Positions 8,755 to 19,279 of a stretch of DNA of 64,000 nucleotides are shown here, piece by piece. The position numbers were made by a program, and so were the translations under genes. The notes under the pieces are model-generated. The model did no database searches, had not been told where the DNA came from, and saw nothing but the letters and a program-made list of their open reading frames with translations. The DNA is from Thiobacillus sp. 65-29 (GTDB lineage Bacteria > Pseudomonadota > Gammaproteobacteria > Burkholderiales > Thiobacillaceae). Position 1 is the stretch's first letter, and each line of letters begins with the position of its first letter. The stretch covers positions 1 to 64,000 of the forward strand of contig MKWN01000003.1 of the NCBI GenBank assembly GCA_001899775.1. The letters are read 5' to 3'.

Positions 8755-10149
8755 GTGATCCGATTCTTCCGGCACTACGTGCCGCTCAACCTGCTGCTGC
8801 TGGTACTGGTCGAGGCGTGCATCCTCGGCGGCGCCATCTATGCCGGCGTCGGCGCGCGTTTTCTCGACGCCAGCGCGATCCCCAGCGACCTGGAGCCGCT
8901 ATTACCCAAGGCGATCAGCTTTTCGCTGGTGATGCTGGGGCTGATGACCGCCAGCGGATTGTACGACCCGGACTGGCAGGGCAGCGTGCGCGCACTCCTG
9001 CAGCGCCTCGGCCTGAGTTTCGGTCTCGGCCTGGTGGCGATGAGCCTGCTGTTCTATTTCTTCCCGATCCTGCTGGTCGGGCGCGGCGCTTTCGTGCTGG
9101 CGTTCGGCATCGCGCTGGTCGGCATTCTCGCCAGTCGCGTCCTGTTCACCCGCTGGACGCGCACCGCGGCACTGAAGACCCGCGTGCTGGTGATCGGCAC
9201 CGGCAGCCGCGCCGCCCACATCGAGTCGATGTTCGCCAAACGCGGACCCACCAGCAACATCCAGGTGATCGGCTACCTGCCGATGGGGGGCAGTCATCAT
9301 TTCGTCGACCATGCGCGCATTCTCGACACCGGCGAATCCCTGCCGGCACTCGCCGACCGCCTCGGCATCGGCGAAATCGTCATCGCCGTGCGCGACCGCC
9401 GCGGCGGCGGCATGCCCGTGCAGGAACTGCTGGAATGCCGGCTGCGCGGCGTCAATGTGCTGGAACTGTCGAGCTTTTTCGAGCGTGAAAACGGCCATCT
9501 GCAACTCGACTCGATGAACGCCAGCTGGATGATCCTGGCCGAGGGCTTCCGCCAGGGCATCCTGCGCGACACCTTCAAGCGCCTGTTCGACCTGCTCGCC
9601 AGCACCACGCTCCTCTCGCTCACCCTGCCGATCATGGCGCTCACCGCGCTCCTCATCAAGCTGGAAAGCGCAGGCCCGGTGCTGTACCGCCAGGAACGCG
9701 TCGGCCAGGGGGGGCGCAGCTTCATCATCCTCAAGTTCCGCAGCATGTGCGTCGACGCCGAAAAGGACGGCCGGCCGCGCTGGGCCCATCAGAACGACGA
9801 CCGCGTCACCCACGTCGGCCGTTTCATCCGGCGCACGCGCATCGACGAGCTGCCGCAGGTGTTCAACGTCTTCTTCGGCGACATGAGCTTCGTCGGTCCG
9901 CGCCCGGAACGTCCCTATTTCGTGCAGGACCTGACCCAGAAGATCCCCTATTACGGTGTGCGCCATACGGTCAAGCCCGGCATCACCGGCTGGGCACAGG
10001 TGCGCTATCCTTACGGCGCGTCCGACGAGGACGCCACGCACAAGCTGCAGTACGACCTCTATTACGTGAAGAACCACAGCCTGTTCCTTGACCTCATGAT
10101 CCTGTTCCAGACGGTGCAGGTTGTGGTGTGGGGCAAGGGCGCCCGCTAG
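8755..10149 (+). CDS. PEP-CTERM-associated undecaprenyl-phosphate sugar transferase
   Basis: Predicted to start exopolysaccharide repeat units by moving a sugar-1-phosphate onto undecaprenyl phosphate at the inner membrane. 464 aa: four N-terminal membrane helices (to about residue 130), a Rossmann-like middle ([10 protein letters not shown]), then the bacterial sugar transferase domain with [18 protein letters not shown] and PGITGWAQV. It fits the EpsB-type family TIGR03013 linked to PEP-CTERM loci. GTG start. First gene of a block with prsK, prsR and prsT; the exosortase itself is not in this window. Confidence 0.88.
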   Translation: MIRFFRHYVPLNLLLLVLVEACILGGAIYAGVGARFLDASAIPSDLEPLLPKAISFSLVMLGLMTASGLYDPDWQGSVRALLQRLGLSFGLGLVAMSLLFYFFPILLVGRGAFVLAFGIALVGILASRVLFTRWTRTAALKTRVLVIGTGSRAAHIESMFAKRGPTSNIQVIGYLPMGGSHHFVDHARILDTGESLPALADRLGIGEIVIAVRDRRGGGMPVQELLECRLRGVNVLELSSFFERENGHLQLDSMNASWMILAEGFRQGILRDTFKRLFDLLASTTLLSLTLPIMALTALLIKLESAGPVLYRQERVGQGGRSFIILKFRSMCVDAEKDGRPRWAHQNDDRVTHVGRFIRRTRIDELPQVFNVFFGDMSFVGPRPERPYFVQDLTQKIPYYGVRHTVKPGITGWAQVRYPYGASDEDATHKLQYDLYYVKNHSLFLDLMILFQTVQVVVWGKGAR

Positions 10150-10162
10150 CGCCACGCCCATC

Positions 10163-12244
10163 ATGATCAGCATGCTGCTCCTGCTCGCCGGTGTCGGATA
10201 TGGGCTGGCAGCACTTGCCTATCTCGGTCTGTCCGGACTGATCCTCGCCAGTTGGCGGCGTCGACCGCACGGCCGCCTGCTGCTGCTCGCCAGCCTGTTG
10301 TCGGCCGCATGGGGGGCGCTGTCCCTGTTGACCGCCTGGGGACTGCTGCCGGTACGCCCCGAACTGGCGGTGGAGGTGATGCGCAACGGCGCCTGGCTGG
10401 CCCTGCTGTTCCACATCCTGCGCCTGCGCCGCCCCGTCGGCACGCCGCTGCCGGCGCCGTTGCGCACGGTCCGCCTCGCGGGTGGCCTGCTGGTGGGCGG
10501 CCTGCTGCTCGCCGGACTTCAACCGCTCGTGCTGCCCGGCATGCCGGGCCTGCCACGCAGCGTGGGCAATCTCGGACTGGTGCTGCTCACCGTGATGGGG
10601 CTGGTGCTGGTCGAACAGGTCTACCGCGGCGCGCGCCCGGAAGACCGGTGGGCGATCAAGTTTCTCTGTCTGGGCGTCGGCGGCCTGTTCGTCTACGATT
10701 TCTACCTGTACGCGAACGCCACCCTGTTCGGCGCGTTCGACGCGCAGGTGTGGGCGGCACGCGGCTACGTCGCAGCCCTGGTGGCGCCATTGATCGCCGT
10801 CTCCGCGGCGCGCAACCCGGACTGGGCGGCACCCGTCGGCCTGTCGCGCAGCATGGCCTTCCACACCGCGAGCCTGCTCGCCGCCGGAATTTATCTGCTG
10901 TTCATGGCCGGCGCCGGCTACTACCTGCGCCTGTTCGGTGGCGAGTGGGGCGACGTGCTGCAAAGCGTGTTCATTTTCGCCGCCGCGCTGCTCCTCGTCC
11001 TGTTGCTGTTTTCCGGCACCCTGCGGGCACGCCTGCGGGTGTTCCTGTCCAAGCATTTCTTCAGCTATCGCTACGATTACCGCGAGGAATGGCTGAAGTT
11101 CACCCGCACCCTCGCCGAGGGGCCGTCGGGTACGCAGTTGTGCGAACGTGCCGCCGAGGCCCTGGCACGCCTGGTCGACAGCCCCGGCGGCGCACTGTGG
11201 CTGCGCGAGGGCAATGCCGGCTACCAGCGCGCCAGCCACTGGAACTGGAGCGATCTCGCCGGCACCGAACCCGCCGGCTCACCCTTCACGCGCTGGCTCG
11301 CCAGCCGCCAGTGGGTGATCGACCTCGACGAGCTTGAACGACGCCCGGAGTTGTATGGCGATCTCGAACCTCCCGCGTGGATCCGCAACGCGGCGGGCGC
11401 CTGGCTGGTGGTGCCGCTCATGCTGCACGACGAGTTGCTCGGCTTCGTCGTCCTCAAGCACTCGCTTGGCAAGGTGGTCTACAACTGGGAAGTCGGCGAC
11501 CTGCTCAAGGTCGCCGCACGCCAGGCGTCCACCCATCTGGCGCAGATGCGCGCCGCCAACCAGCTCATCGTCGCGCGCCAGTTCGAATCATTCAACCGCA
11601 CCACCACCTTCGTCATCCACGACCTGAAGAATCTCGTCGCCCAGCTCTCGCTCCTGCTCGCCAATGCCGAGAAGCACAAGCACAACCCCGAGTTCCAGGC
11701 CGACATGCTGGAAACCGTGGCGAATGCCGTGGCGCGCATGAACAAGGTGCTGGCGCAACTGCGCCGCGACAGCGACGCCGCGCCCATGCAGTCGGTGGCG
11801 CTCGCCGACTTGTTGAGCGAGGTCGCCGCCAGCAAGCAGGCGTTCAAGCTGCGCCCCGTGCTGGAACTGCCGCCCGCCACGCTGCACGTGCGCGCCGACC
11901 GCGAGCGCCTGGTGCGCGCCGTCGGCCACCTGCTGCAGAACGCGCTGGAAGCCACGCCACCGGGGGGCAGCGTTCGCCTGCGCGGATTCGAGCACGACGA
12001 CCAGGCGTTCGTCGAGGTCGCCGACACCGGCATCGGCATGGACGACACCTTCATCCGCACCCGCCTGTTCCAGCCTTTCGATTCGACCAAGGGTGCCGGC
12101 ATGGGCATCGGCGCCTACGAATGCCGCGAGACGGTGCGTGCGCTGGGCGGTACGCTCGACGTCGACAGCGCACCGGGGCGCGGCACCCGCTTTCTCATCA
12201 GCCTGCCGCTGGATCATAATGGCATCGGAGGACACGCCGCATGA
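10163..12244 (+). CDS. prsK: PEP-CTERM system sensor histidine kinase PrsK
   Basis: Membrane sensor kinase partnered with PrsR (TIGR02916-type). 693 aa: about eight N-terminal membrane helices (to about 290), a GAF-like domain (about 320-460), phospho-acceptor His486 in FVIHDLKNLVAQ, then a HATPase domain with TGIGM and GAGMGIG. The frame opens upstream inside the previous gene, but ATG 10163 begins directly with the first membrane helix and is preferred; no strong ribosome-binding site is visible. Overlaps prsR by 4 bp. Confidence 0.9.
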   Translation: MISMLLLLAGVGYGLAALAYLGLSGLILASWRRRPHGRLLLLASLLSAAWGALSLLTAWGLLPVRPELAVEVMRNGAWLALLFHILRLRRPVGTPLPAPLRTVRLAGGLLVGGLLLAGLQPLVLPGMPGLPRSVGNLGLVLLTVMGLVLVEQVYRGARPEDRWAIKFLCLGVGGLFVYDFYLYANATLFGAFDAQVWAARGYVAALVAPLIAVSAARNPDWAAPVGLSRSMAFHTASLLAAGIYLLFMAGAGYYLRLFGGEWGDVLQSVFIFAAALLLVLLLFSGTLRARLRVFLSKHFFSYRYDYREEWLKFTRTLAEGPSGTQLCERAAEALARLVDSPGGALWLREGNAGYQRASHWNWSDLAGTEPAGSPFTRWLASRQWVIDLDELERRPELYGDLEPPAWIRNAAGAWLVVPLMLHDELLGFVVLKHSLGKVVYNWEVGDLLKVAARQASTHLAQMRAANQLIVARQFESFNRTTTFVIHDLKNLVAQLSLLLANAEKHKHNPEFQADMLETVANAVARMNKVLAQLRRDSDAAPMQSVALADLLSEVAASKQAFKLRPVLELPPATLHVRADRERLVRAVGHLLQNALEATPPGGSVRLRGFEHDDQAFVEVADTGIGMDDTFIRTRLFQPFDSTKGAGMGIGAYECRETVRALGGTLDVDSAPGRGTRFLISLPLDHNGIGGHAA

Positions 12245-13593
12245 GCGACGCCAAGCAAAAAATACTGCTGGTCGAGGACGATCCGGGGTTGCAGAAGCAG
12301 CTCAAGTGGAGTCTCTCCGACTATGAGCTGCTGATCGCTGCCGACCGCGACGACGCCATCGCCCAACTCCGTCGCCACGAACCGTGCGTGGTGCTGCTCG
12401 ATCTCGGTCTGCCGCCCGATCCCGATGGCGCCACCGAGGGCATCGCCACGCTGCAACAGATCCTGTCGCTCGCCCCGGCGACCAAGGTCATCGTCGTCAC
12501 CGGCAACCTCGACCGCGCCAATGCGGTGAAGGCCATCCACCTGGGTGCCTACGATTTCTTCCAGAAACCCTTCGATCCCGACGTGCTGGCGCTGATGATC
12601 TCGCGCGCCCTGCACGTCCACACGCTGGAACAGGAAAACCGGCAGCTTGCGGCGCGCCAGCAGCAATCGCCCTTGTCCGGTGTCATCACCGGCAGCGAAG
12701 CCATGCTGAAGGTATGCCGCACCATCGAGAAGGTCGCGCCTGTCAACGCCACCGTTCTGCTGCTGGGCGAATCCGGCACGGGAAAGGAAGTGCTGGCGCG
12801 TGCCGTGCATGAACTCTCGCCGCGTGCCGGCAAGCGTTTCGTCGCCATCAACTGCGCAGCGATCCCCGACACCCTGCTCGAATCCGAGCTGTTCGGCTAC
12901 GAGAAGGGTGCGTTCACCGGCGCCGCCAAGCAGACCATCGGGCGCATCGAATATGCCAACGAAGGCACGCTGTTGCTCGACGAAATCGGCGACCTGCCCA
13001 TGCCGTTGCAGGCAAAGCTGCTGCGCTTCCTGCAGGAGCGCGTGATCGAGCGCCTGGGCGGGCGCGGCGAAATTCCGGTCGACGTGCGCGTGGTGTGCGC
13101 CACGCATCGCGATCTCGGCGAAATGATCCGCAGCGGCAGTTTTCGCGAGGACCTCTATTACCGCCTGTCCGAAATCAGCATCACCCTGCCGCCGCTGCGC
13201 CAGCGTACCGGCGATGCCGTATTGCTGGCGCGCAACTTTCTCGAACTCCAGGCACGCGAACTCGGCCGCAACCTCAAGGGTTTCACCACCGACGCGCTGG
13301 ACGCGCTCGAGGCGCACGCCTGGCCCGGCAATGTGCGTGAACTGGAAAACCTCATCAAGCGCGCCGCCATCATGGCCGACGGCAGCCTGCTCACCGCCGC
13401 CGACCTCGGCCTTGCGCCCCCGCACGCCGAGCCACCGCCCTTCAACCTCCGCCTGGTGCGCGAGGAAGCCGAGCGCGCCGCCGTACGCCGCGCCCTCACC
13501 CACAGCGACGGCAGCGTGGCGCAGGCCGCCGAACTGCTCGGTGTCAGCCGGCCGACGCTGTACGATCTGATGACGAAAATCGGGCTGAAGTGA
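12241..13593 (+). CDS. prsR: PEP-CTERM-box sigma-54 response regulator PrsR
   Basis: NtrC-like activator, 450 aa (TIGR02915-type). Receiver domain with phospho-acceptor Asp54 (VVLLDLG), AAA+ domain with Walker A GESGTGKE (176-183) and the sigma-54 contact loop GAFTGA (223-228), and a C-terminal Fis-type helix-turn-helix (VAQAAELLGVSRPTLYDL). Overlaps prsK by 4 bp. Candidate targets in this window are the two PEP-CTERM genes with a shared upstream box and sigma-54 promoters, and possibly the promoter at 8702. Confidence 0.93.
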   Translation: MSDAKQKILLVEDDPGLQKQLKWSLSDYELLIAADRDDAIAQLRRHEPCVVLLDLGLPPDPDGATEGIATLQQILSLAPATKVIVVTGNLDRANAVKAIHLGAYDFFQKPFDPDVLALMISRALHVHTLEQENRQLAARQQQSPLSGVITGSEAMLKVCRTIEKVAPVNATVLLLGESGTGKEVLARAVHELSPRAGKRFVAINCAAIPDTLLESELFGYEKGAFTGAAKQTIGRIEYANEGTLLLDEIGDLPMPLQAKLLRFLQERVIERLGGRGEIPVDVRVVCATHRDLGEMIRSGSFREDLYYRLSEISITLPPLRQRTGDAVLLARNFLELQARELGRNLKGFTTDALDALEAHAWPGNVRELENLIKRAAIMADGSLLTAADLGLAPPHAEPPPFNLRLVREEAERAAVRRALTHSDGSVAQAAELLGVSRPTLYDLMTKIGLK

Positions 13594-13644
13594 TCCGCCT
13601 TGGCCTGCCGCGGCAAAATCACCCCCCAACATAGGGAGTTTCAT

Positions 13645-16422
13645 GTGTCCGTCCACCGCAACCGCAATCGTCCGTTCGCCGCGCTCCTCCTGAGCCTCAC
13701 CCTTGCCGCCTGTGGCAGTGAATCAGCCGACGCCCTGCTCGCCAAGGCGCGGCAAAGCCTCGACGCCGGGGACGCGAAAGCCGCCATCATCCATCTCAAG
13801 AGTGCAATCCAGGCGGACGACGGCAACGCCGAGGCGCGCTTCCAGCTCGGCAGGCTGCAACTCGAGGCAGGCGATTTTGCCAGCGCCGAAAAGGAACTGA
13901 AGCGCGCGCGCCAGGCCGGCTATGCTGCCGACAAGGTGAACCCGCTGCTGGCCAGGGCCATGCTCGGCCAGGGCGAGTTCCAGCGCGTCCTCGACGAGTT
14001 GCCGCAACCGGAAACCGGCAGCGCGGCGGAAGTGCCCCTGCTGGTCGTGCGCGCCACCGCCCAGCTCGGCGCCGGCGCACAGGGCGAGGCCCGACAGAGC
14101 ATCGAACGGGCGCTCGCCATTGCCCCGCAGGACGTCGAGGTCCTGCTCGCCCAGGCCCGCCTCGCGCTGTCCGAGAAAAATCCCGAGGAGGCGATGCGCC
14201 ACGTCGACCAGGCCCTGCAGAACGCGCCGCGCGATCGCGACGCCTGGCTGTTCAAGGCCGACCTGCTGCGCGTCACGGGCAAGCCCGCCGACGCCGCCAA
14301 GGCGTATCAGGCCGCACTGGAAATCGATCCCGGCCACGCCGGCGCGCGCCTCGCGCTCGCCAGCCTCGCCATCGCCGAAAACCGCCTCGACGACGCGCGC
14401 CGCAACATCGACACCGTACTCAAGGACGCACGCAACTCCTTGCAGGCCCGCCATCTTCTGGCGCTGATCGAGTTCCGCGAAAACAAGCTCGAGGCCGCGC
14501 GCGACCGCCTGGCCGGCATCCTCAAGTCCGCTCCCGGTTTCATGCCGGCCGTCCTGCTTGCCGGAACGGTCGAGTTCGCCCTGGGCAACCTGCAAACCGC
14601 CGAGGCGCACCTCAACCAGGTGATCAAGGCCGCGCCGCACAACGTCCAGGCACTGCGCCTGCTTGCCGCCACCCAGTTGCGCCTGAATCGCGCCGACGAT
14701 GCCGCACGCACCCTCGCCGCCATTCCCGAGACGGCCGAGGACGCGAGCTATCACCTCATCGCCGGTGAGGTCGCCCTCGCCAGGAAAGAATTCGACAAGG
14801 CCGCCGGGCATTTCGAGACCGCCACCCGCCTCAGCCCCGACAGCGCCGCGCTGCGCACCGAACTGGGCATCGCGCGTCTCGCCCAGGGCGACGCGCGCGC
14901 CATGGACGACCTGCAGGCCGCCGCCGCCATGGAAGGGGGCGGCGGGCGCGCCGACACCGTCATCATCCTCAACCAGCTGAAAGCGGAAAAATTCGACGCT
15001 GCGCTCGCCAGCATCGCCGCGCTGGAAAAGAAGCAGGGCGCCGACCCGCTGGTCTGGAACTATCGCGGCGCCGCCTATCTGGGCAAGAAGGACCGGGCGA
15101 AGGCACGCGAGAGCTACGCGCAGGCCCTCAAGCTCGATCCGAAATTCTTCCCCGCCGCTGCCAACCTCGCCCAGCTCGATCTCATCGACAAGCAGCCCGA
15201 CGCCGCGCGCCAGCGCTTCGAGGGCATCCTCAAGGCCGACCCCGGGCATCTCAATGCCATGCTCGCGCTGGCCGATCTCGCCCTGCGCAACAAGGACGAA
15301 AAGAGCCATGTCGCCTGGCTGGAAAAGGCGATCAAGGCTCATCCACAGGCGCTCGAACCCCGCGTCGTCCTCGCTCGCCGCCAGCTCGCCCGCGGCGACA
15401 CCGCCCAGGCGCTGGCAACGGCACGCGACGCCGCCAATGCCCACCCCGATCACCCCGTTGCCCTCGAAACGCTCGCCGCCGCGCAACTCGCCACGGGCGA
15501 CACCACCAACGCGCAAGGCACCTACCGCAAACTGGTGGAGCGCTCGCCCAGTCCGGCAGTGCCGTTGACCCGCCTGGCGGCGGTGCAGGCAAGCACCCAG
15601 CAGTTCGCCGAGGCGCGCAAGTCACTGCAGGACGCCTTGCGCGCACAACCCGATCTGCTGGAAGCGCAGATGCTGCTCGGTCGCCTCGACCTCCAGGCCA
15701 ACCGCTACGACGATGCGCTCAAACTCGCCCGACAGGTCCAGCAGCAAAAACCCAAATCCTCCGCCGGTCTCCTGCTGGAAGGCGACACCGCCATGGCGCA
15801 GAAGCAGTTCGACGCCGCGCTCGCGGCCTACGAACGCGCGCACGCCCTCGAACCCTCCGGGGCGCTGCTGCTGCGGCAGCACCAGGCACTCGTCCGCCTC
15901 GGACGCGCCGAAGAAGGAGACAAGCGCGTCACCGCCTGGCTCGCGAGTCACCCGCAAGACGCCGAAACCCGCCTCGCGCTGGCCAGCCTGCTGCTGAACC
16001 GCAAGCAGTACAAGACCGCCGCCGAACACTATCTCGTGGTCAACCAGAACCACCCGGGCAGTCTCGTCGTCCTCAACAACCTCGCGTGGGCACTCCACGA
16101 AGCACGCGACCCGCGCGCGCTGAGCTACGCCGAGCAGGCGTTCAAACTCTCGCCCGACAATCCGTCGGTCATGGACACTCTGGGCTGGATCCTGGTGCAG
16201 CAGGGGCAGACCGTGCGCGGTCTCAAGCTCTTGCAGCAGGCGCTGTCCAAGAAGCCCGATGCCGCGGAGATCCAGTGGCATCTCGCCGCCGCCTGGGCGA
16301 AAAGCGGCGACCGCGCCCGCGCGAAGAGCGAACTCGAACGCCTGCTGGGCAGCGGCCAGGCATTTCCGCAGGAGGCGGAAGCGCGTACGCTGCTGAAGCA
16401 GTTGCAGGGCGCGACACCGTGA
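13645..16422 (+). CDS. prsT: PEP-CTERM system TPR-repeat lipoprotein PrsT (copy 1)
   Basis: Large envelope lipoprotein built almost wholly of TPR-like helical repeats; role in the PEP-CTERM/EPS system is inferred from the family (TIGR02917) and the neighbours. 925 aa. Signal with lipobox LAAC; repeats run from about residue 30 to the end. Start chosen as GTG 13645, with AGGGAG 6 bp upstream; the ATG two bases earlier is out of frame. 51 bp after prsR, same strand. Closely related to the next gene. Confidence 0.88.
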   Translation: MSVHRNRNRPFAALLLSLTLAACGSESADALLAKARQSLDAGDAKAAIIHLKSAIQADDGNAEARFQLGRLQLEAGDFASAEKELKRARQAGYAADKVNPLLARAMLGQGEFQRVLDELPQPETGSAAEVPLLVVRATAQLGAGAQGEARQSIERALAIAPQDVEVLLAQARLALSEKNPEEAMRHVDQALQNAPRDRDAWLFKADLLRVTGKPADAAKAYQAALEIDPGHAGARLALASLAIAENRLDDARRNIDTVLKDARNSLQARHLLALIEFRENKLEAARDRLAGILKSAPGFMPAVLLAGTVEFALGNLQTAEAHLNQVIKAAPHNVQALRLLAATQLRLNRADDAARTLAAIPETAEDASYHLIAGEVALARKEFDKAAGHFETATRLSPDSAALRTELGIARLAQGDARAMDDLQAAAAMEGGGGRADTVIILNQLKAEKFDAALASIAALEKKQGADPLVWNYRGAAYLGKKDRAKARESYAQALKLDPKFFPAAANLAQLDLIDKQPDAARQRFEGILKADPGHLNAMLALADLALRNKDEKSHVAWLEKAIKAHPQALEPRVVLARRQLARGDTAQALATARDAANAHPDHPVALETLAAAQLATGDTTNAQGTYRKLVERSPSPAVPLTRLAAVQASTQQFAEARKSLQDALRAQPDLLEAQMLLGRLDLQANRYDDALKLARQVQQQKPKSSAGLLLEGDTAMAQKQFDAALAAYERAHALEPSGALLLRQHQALVRLGRAEEGDKRVTAWLASHPQDAETRLALASLLLNRKQYKTAAEHYLVVNQNHPGSLVVLNNLAWALHEARDPRALSYAEQAFKLSPDNPSVMDTLGWILVQQGQTVRGLKLLQQALSKKPDAAEIQWHLAAAWAKSGDRARAKSELERLLGSGQAFPQEAEARTLLKQLQGATP

Positions 16423-16485
16423 CACCGGCTGTAACAGCCCTGTAAGACACGGGGCCCCACATTGCGCAACGGAGTACAGAAAAAA

Positions 16486-19263
16486 ATGACCCGCCATCCC
16501 ATCGCTCTTGCCATCGCGCTCGCCCTTGGCGCATCCGTGCCGCTGTATGGATGCGACCGCGTCACCGGCCTCACCGAGCAGGAACACATTCAGCGCGCCA
16601 AGGATTTCGAGGACAAGGGCAACCTCAAGGGCAGCATCGTCGAATTGAAGAACGCCATCCAGAAGAATCCGAACAGCCCGCAGGCGAGACTTTTGCTCGG
16701 ACAAATTTACCTGAAAGCCGGAATGAGCGCCGAGGCCGAAAAAGAACTCACGCGCGCCGAAAAGCTCGGCGTCAGCCGGGAGAGCATCAAGCTGCAACTG
16801 GGCGAGGCTCTGGTGAATCTGGGCGAGTACCAGCGGGTGCTCGAAGAAATCCAGCCTGGCGAACAAACCTCGGGCCCCAATCTCGCCCGCATCTATCAGT
16901 TGCGCGCCGATGCCCTGCTCGGCCAGGGCCAGCTGAAACCGGCATGCGAGCTATTCCAGCGATCGCTTGACACCGATCGGAACAACCCCGCAACCTATTG
17001 GGGTCTGGCCCGCTGCGCCATCGCCGAACGCAACATTCCGGCCGCCCAGGAATGGCTTGACGCTGCACTCAAGCTTCCGGAGAAGCAGGCGAGAACCTGG
17101 GTGTTCATCGGCGACCTGAAGCAGGTCAGCAACGATATCGAGGGTTCGTTGTCGGCGTATTCGAACGCGCTGAAAATCGACCCCGCGAATCCCGGTGCGT
17201 TGCAGAGCCGCGCAACCATCAACACGGTACTGGGCCGCCTGGAACCCGCGCGGATCGACGTCGACAAGGTGCGCGAACTGTACCCGAAGAGCGTTGCAGC
17301 GAGCTATCTTCAGACTTTCCTTCATTTTGCCGAGAAGAAGTATCCGGAGGCACGCGAAGCCTCGCTAGAAACGCTCAAGATGGCTCCGGACTACCTACCC
17401 GCTCTGTTGCTCGCCGGCCGTATCGAATCTGCCCTCGGCAATCTGCAAATGGCCGAGACCTATTTCGGCAAGGTGCTCCGAGTCGTGCCGCGCAACGGGT
17501 TTGCGTTGCGGGCACTGGCAACGACCCAACTGCGTCTGGGGCGTCCGGATGACGCCACGAAAACCATCGCCCCGATCGACATCGAAAACTCCAGCGACCC
17601 CGGCCTCCTCGCCCTGGCGGGCGACATCGCGGTAGCGAAGAAGAATTTTTCCAGGGCCACCTTCCTGTTCGAAAAGGCCGCCGCGCTCAGCCCCGGCAGC
17701 GCGGCCATCCGCTCCGAACTTGGCATGGTCCGCCTGGCACAGGGCGACGAGCGGGCCATGGACGACCTGCAGACCGCCGCGCGCATGGAAGGCGCGGCCG
17801 AAGAAGTCGACAGCGTCATCATCCTCAGCCTCATCAAGAGGAAACAATTCGATGCCGCGCTCGACAGCATCGCGCGCCTGGAAAAGAAGCGGCCCGAGGA
17901 ACCTCTTGCGGCGTATTACCGCGGTGTCACCCTGCTGGGCAAGGAAGATATCGCCAAGGCACGCGCCAGCTTCGAACAGGCGCTGGCGCTCGACCCGGTG
18001 TTCCTGCCCGCCGCGACGAGCCTCGCCGCCCTGGACATGCTGGACAACAAGCCTGACGCCGCCCGCGCGCGCTTCGAGGCGGTGCTGAAAGAGGACGCGA
18101 ACAACGTGCGCGCGATGATGGCCCTGGCGGACCTCGCGGCGTCGCGGAGCGACGAACCGGAGCAGGTGAAGTGGCTGGAGAAGGCCATCAAGACCGATCC
18201 CCGCGCCCTCGCGCCGCGCAGCAGTCTGGTCCAGCACCGCCTTGCGAAAAAGGAACCCGGCAAGGCGCTCGCGCTTGCCCGCGAGGCGGTCGACGCCAAC
18301 CCGGAGGATCTCGGCGCACAAAGTCTGCTGGGCACGACGCAAATGGCCGCCGGCGACGCGGAAAACGCCGTCGCCACCTTCACCAAGCTCGCGCAGAAAA
18401 GGCCTGATTCCACCGACCTGCAACTACGCCTGGTGCTTGCGCAGGTGGCGGCGAAGAAATATGCCGAAGCGCGTACCACGCTCAACCGGTCCCTGCAGGG
18501 CAATCCCGACAATTTGCAGATGCTGGATACCCTGGTGCGTCTCGAGCTCGCCGACAAGAAACCTCAGGTCGCGCTTCAGGTGGCCCAGCAGATGCAGAAG
18601 CGGCAGCCCAAGTCCCCTGTCGGTCACGACCGGGCAGGTGACATTCTCGCCTCGCTGAAACGCCACCCGGAAGCCGTCGCGGCCTACCGCCAGGCGCTCA
18701 CACTCGGCGCGCCCTCGGCAACGCTGGTCAAGCTTCTTGGCGTCATGACGGCAGCCGGCGACCGGAAGGGCGCGGACAATTTCCTCGCAACCTGGATCGC
18801 ACAGCATCCCGCCGATCGCGAGGCGCGGCGCTACGCGGCGCAACTGCATATGCGCAGCGGCAGGAACAGGGACGCCATCGCCCAGCTCGAGGCGGTGCAG
18901 CGGCAGTACCCTGACGATGTCGCAGCCATCAACGATCTTGCGCTGCTCTACCAGCTCGAGAAGGATGTGCGCGCACGACCCACCGCCGAGCAGGCGTTGC
19001 GGCTCGCACCCGACAACGCGGCGGTCATGGATACGCTGGGCTGGATCCTGGTGGACGAAGGCCAGTTCAAGCGTGCGCTCGAGCTGCTTGGAAAAGCCAG
19101 CGCCAGGGCAGCCAAGGCTGGCAGCATCCAGTACCATTACGCCGTCGCCCTGGCGCGTTCGGGCAACAAGGCCGAGGCGAAGAAGCAGCTCAGGCTGCTG
19201 CTCGGTTCCGACGCGAAGTTTCCAGAGCGCAAGGACGCGGAGAAGCTGCTCAACACACTCTGA
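16486..19263 (+). CDS. prsT: PEP-CTERM system TPR-repeat lipoprotein PrsT (copy 2)
   Basis: Second PrsT-like protein, also 925 aa, in tandem with copy 1 and alignable along its length (for example SELGMVRLAQGDERAMDDLQ here against TELGIARLAQGDARAMDDLQ in copy 1). Signal peptide with lipobox LYGC. Starts at ATG 16486 with GGAG 11 bp upstream; a TTG at 16462 is possible but less likely. Identity to copy 1 looks like roughly half by eye, so an old duplication with diverged roles. The stop at 19261 is 5 bp before the original ATG of the ABC permease gene. Confidence 0.88.
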   Translation: MTRHPIALAIALALGASVPLYGCDRVTGLTEQEHIQRAKDFEDKGNLKGSIVELKNAIQKNPNSPQARLLLGQIYLKAGMSAEAEKELTRAEKLGVSRESIKLQLGEALVNLGEYQRVLEEIQPGEQTSGPNLARIYQLRADALLGQGQLKPACELFQRSLDTDRNNPATYWGLARCAIAERNIPAAQEWLDAALKLPEKQARTWVFIGDLKQVSNDIEGSLSAYSNALKIDPANPGALQSRATINTVLGRLEPARIDVDKVRELYPKSVAASYLQTFLHFAEKKYPEAREASLETLKMAPDYLPALLLAGRIESALGNLQMAETYFGKVLRVVPRNGFALRALATTQLRLGRPDDATKTIAPIDIENSSDPGLLALAGDIAVAKKNFSRATFLFEKAAALSPGSAAIRSELGMVRLAQGDERAMDDLQTAARMEGAAEEVDSVIILSLIKRKQFDAALDSIARLEKKRPEEPLAAYYRGVTLLGKEDIAKARASFEQALALDPVFLPAATSLAALDMLDNKPDAARARFEAVLKEDANNVRAMMALADLAASRSDEPEQVKWLEKAIKTDPRALAPRSSLVQHRLAKKEPGKALALAREAVDANPEDLGAQSLLGTTQMAAGDAENAVATFTKLAQKRPDSTDLQLRLVLAQVAAKKYAEARTTLNRSLQGNPDNLQMLDTLVRLELADKKPQVALQVAQQMQKRQPKSPVGHDRAGDILASLKRHPEAVAAYRQALTLGAPSATLVKLLGVMTAAGDRKGADNFLATWIAQHPADREARRYAAQLHMRSGRNRDAIAQLEAVQRQYPDDVAAINDLALLYQLEKDVRARPTAEQALRLAPDNAAVMDTLGWILVDEGQFKRALELLGKASARAAKAGSIQYHYAVALARSGNKAEAKKQLRLLLGSDAKFPERKDAEKLLNTL

Positions 19264-19268
19264 GAGAC

Positions 19269-19279
19269 ATGGCTTTGAA
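19269..19279 (+). other. Detached original start of the ABC permease gene
   Basis: ATG GCT TTG AA, preceded by GAGAG, is cut off by the mobile element at 19280. Joining it across the duplicated TTGAA to position 19518 restores one reading frame (M-A-L-K-P-A-V-D...) with the permease. From this ATG the present sequence codes only a 67-residue peptide that stops inside the element (19472). Confidence 0.8.

Noticed and set aside
16451-16465. GG-N10-GC sigma-54-like match before the second prsT
   Set aside because: The -24 part is poor (GGGGCC) and the predicted start would fall after the ribosome-binding site.
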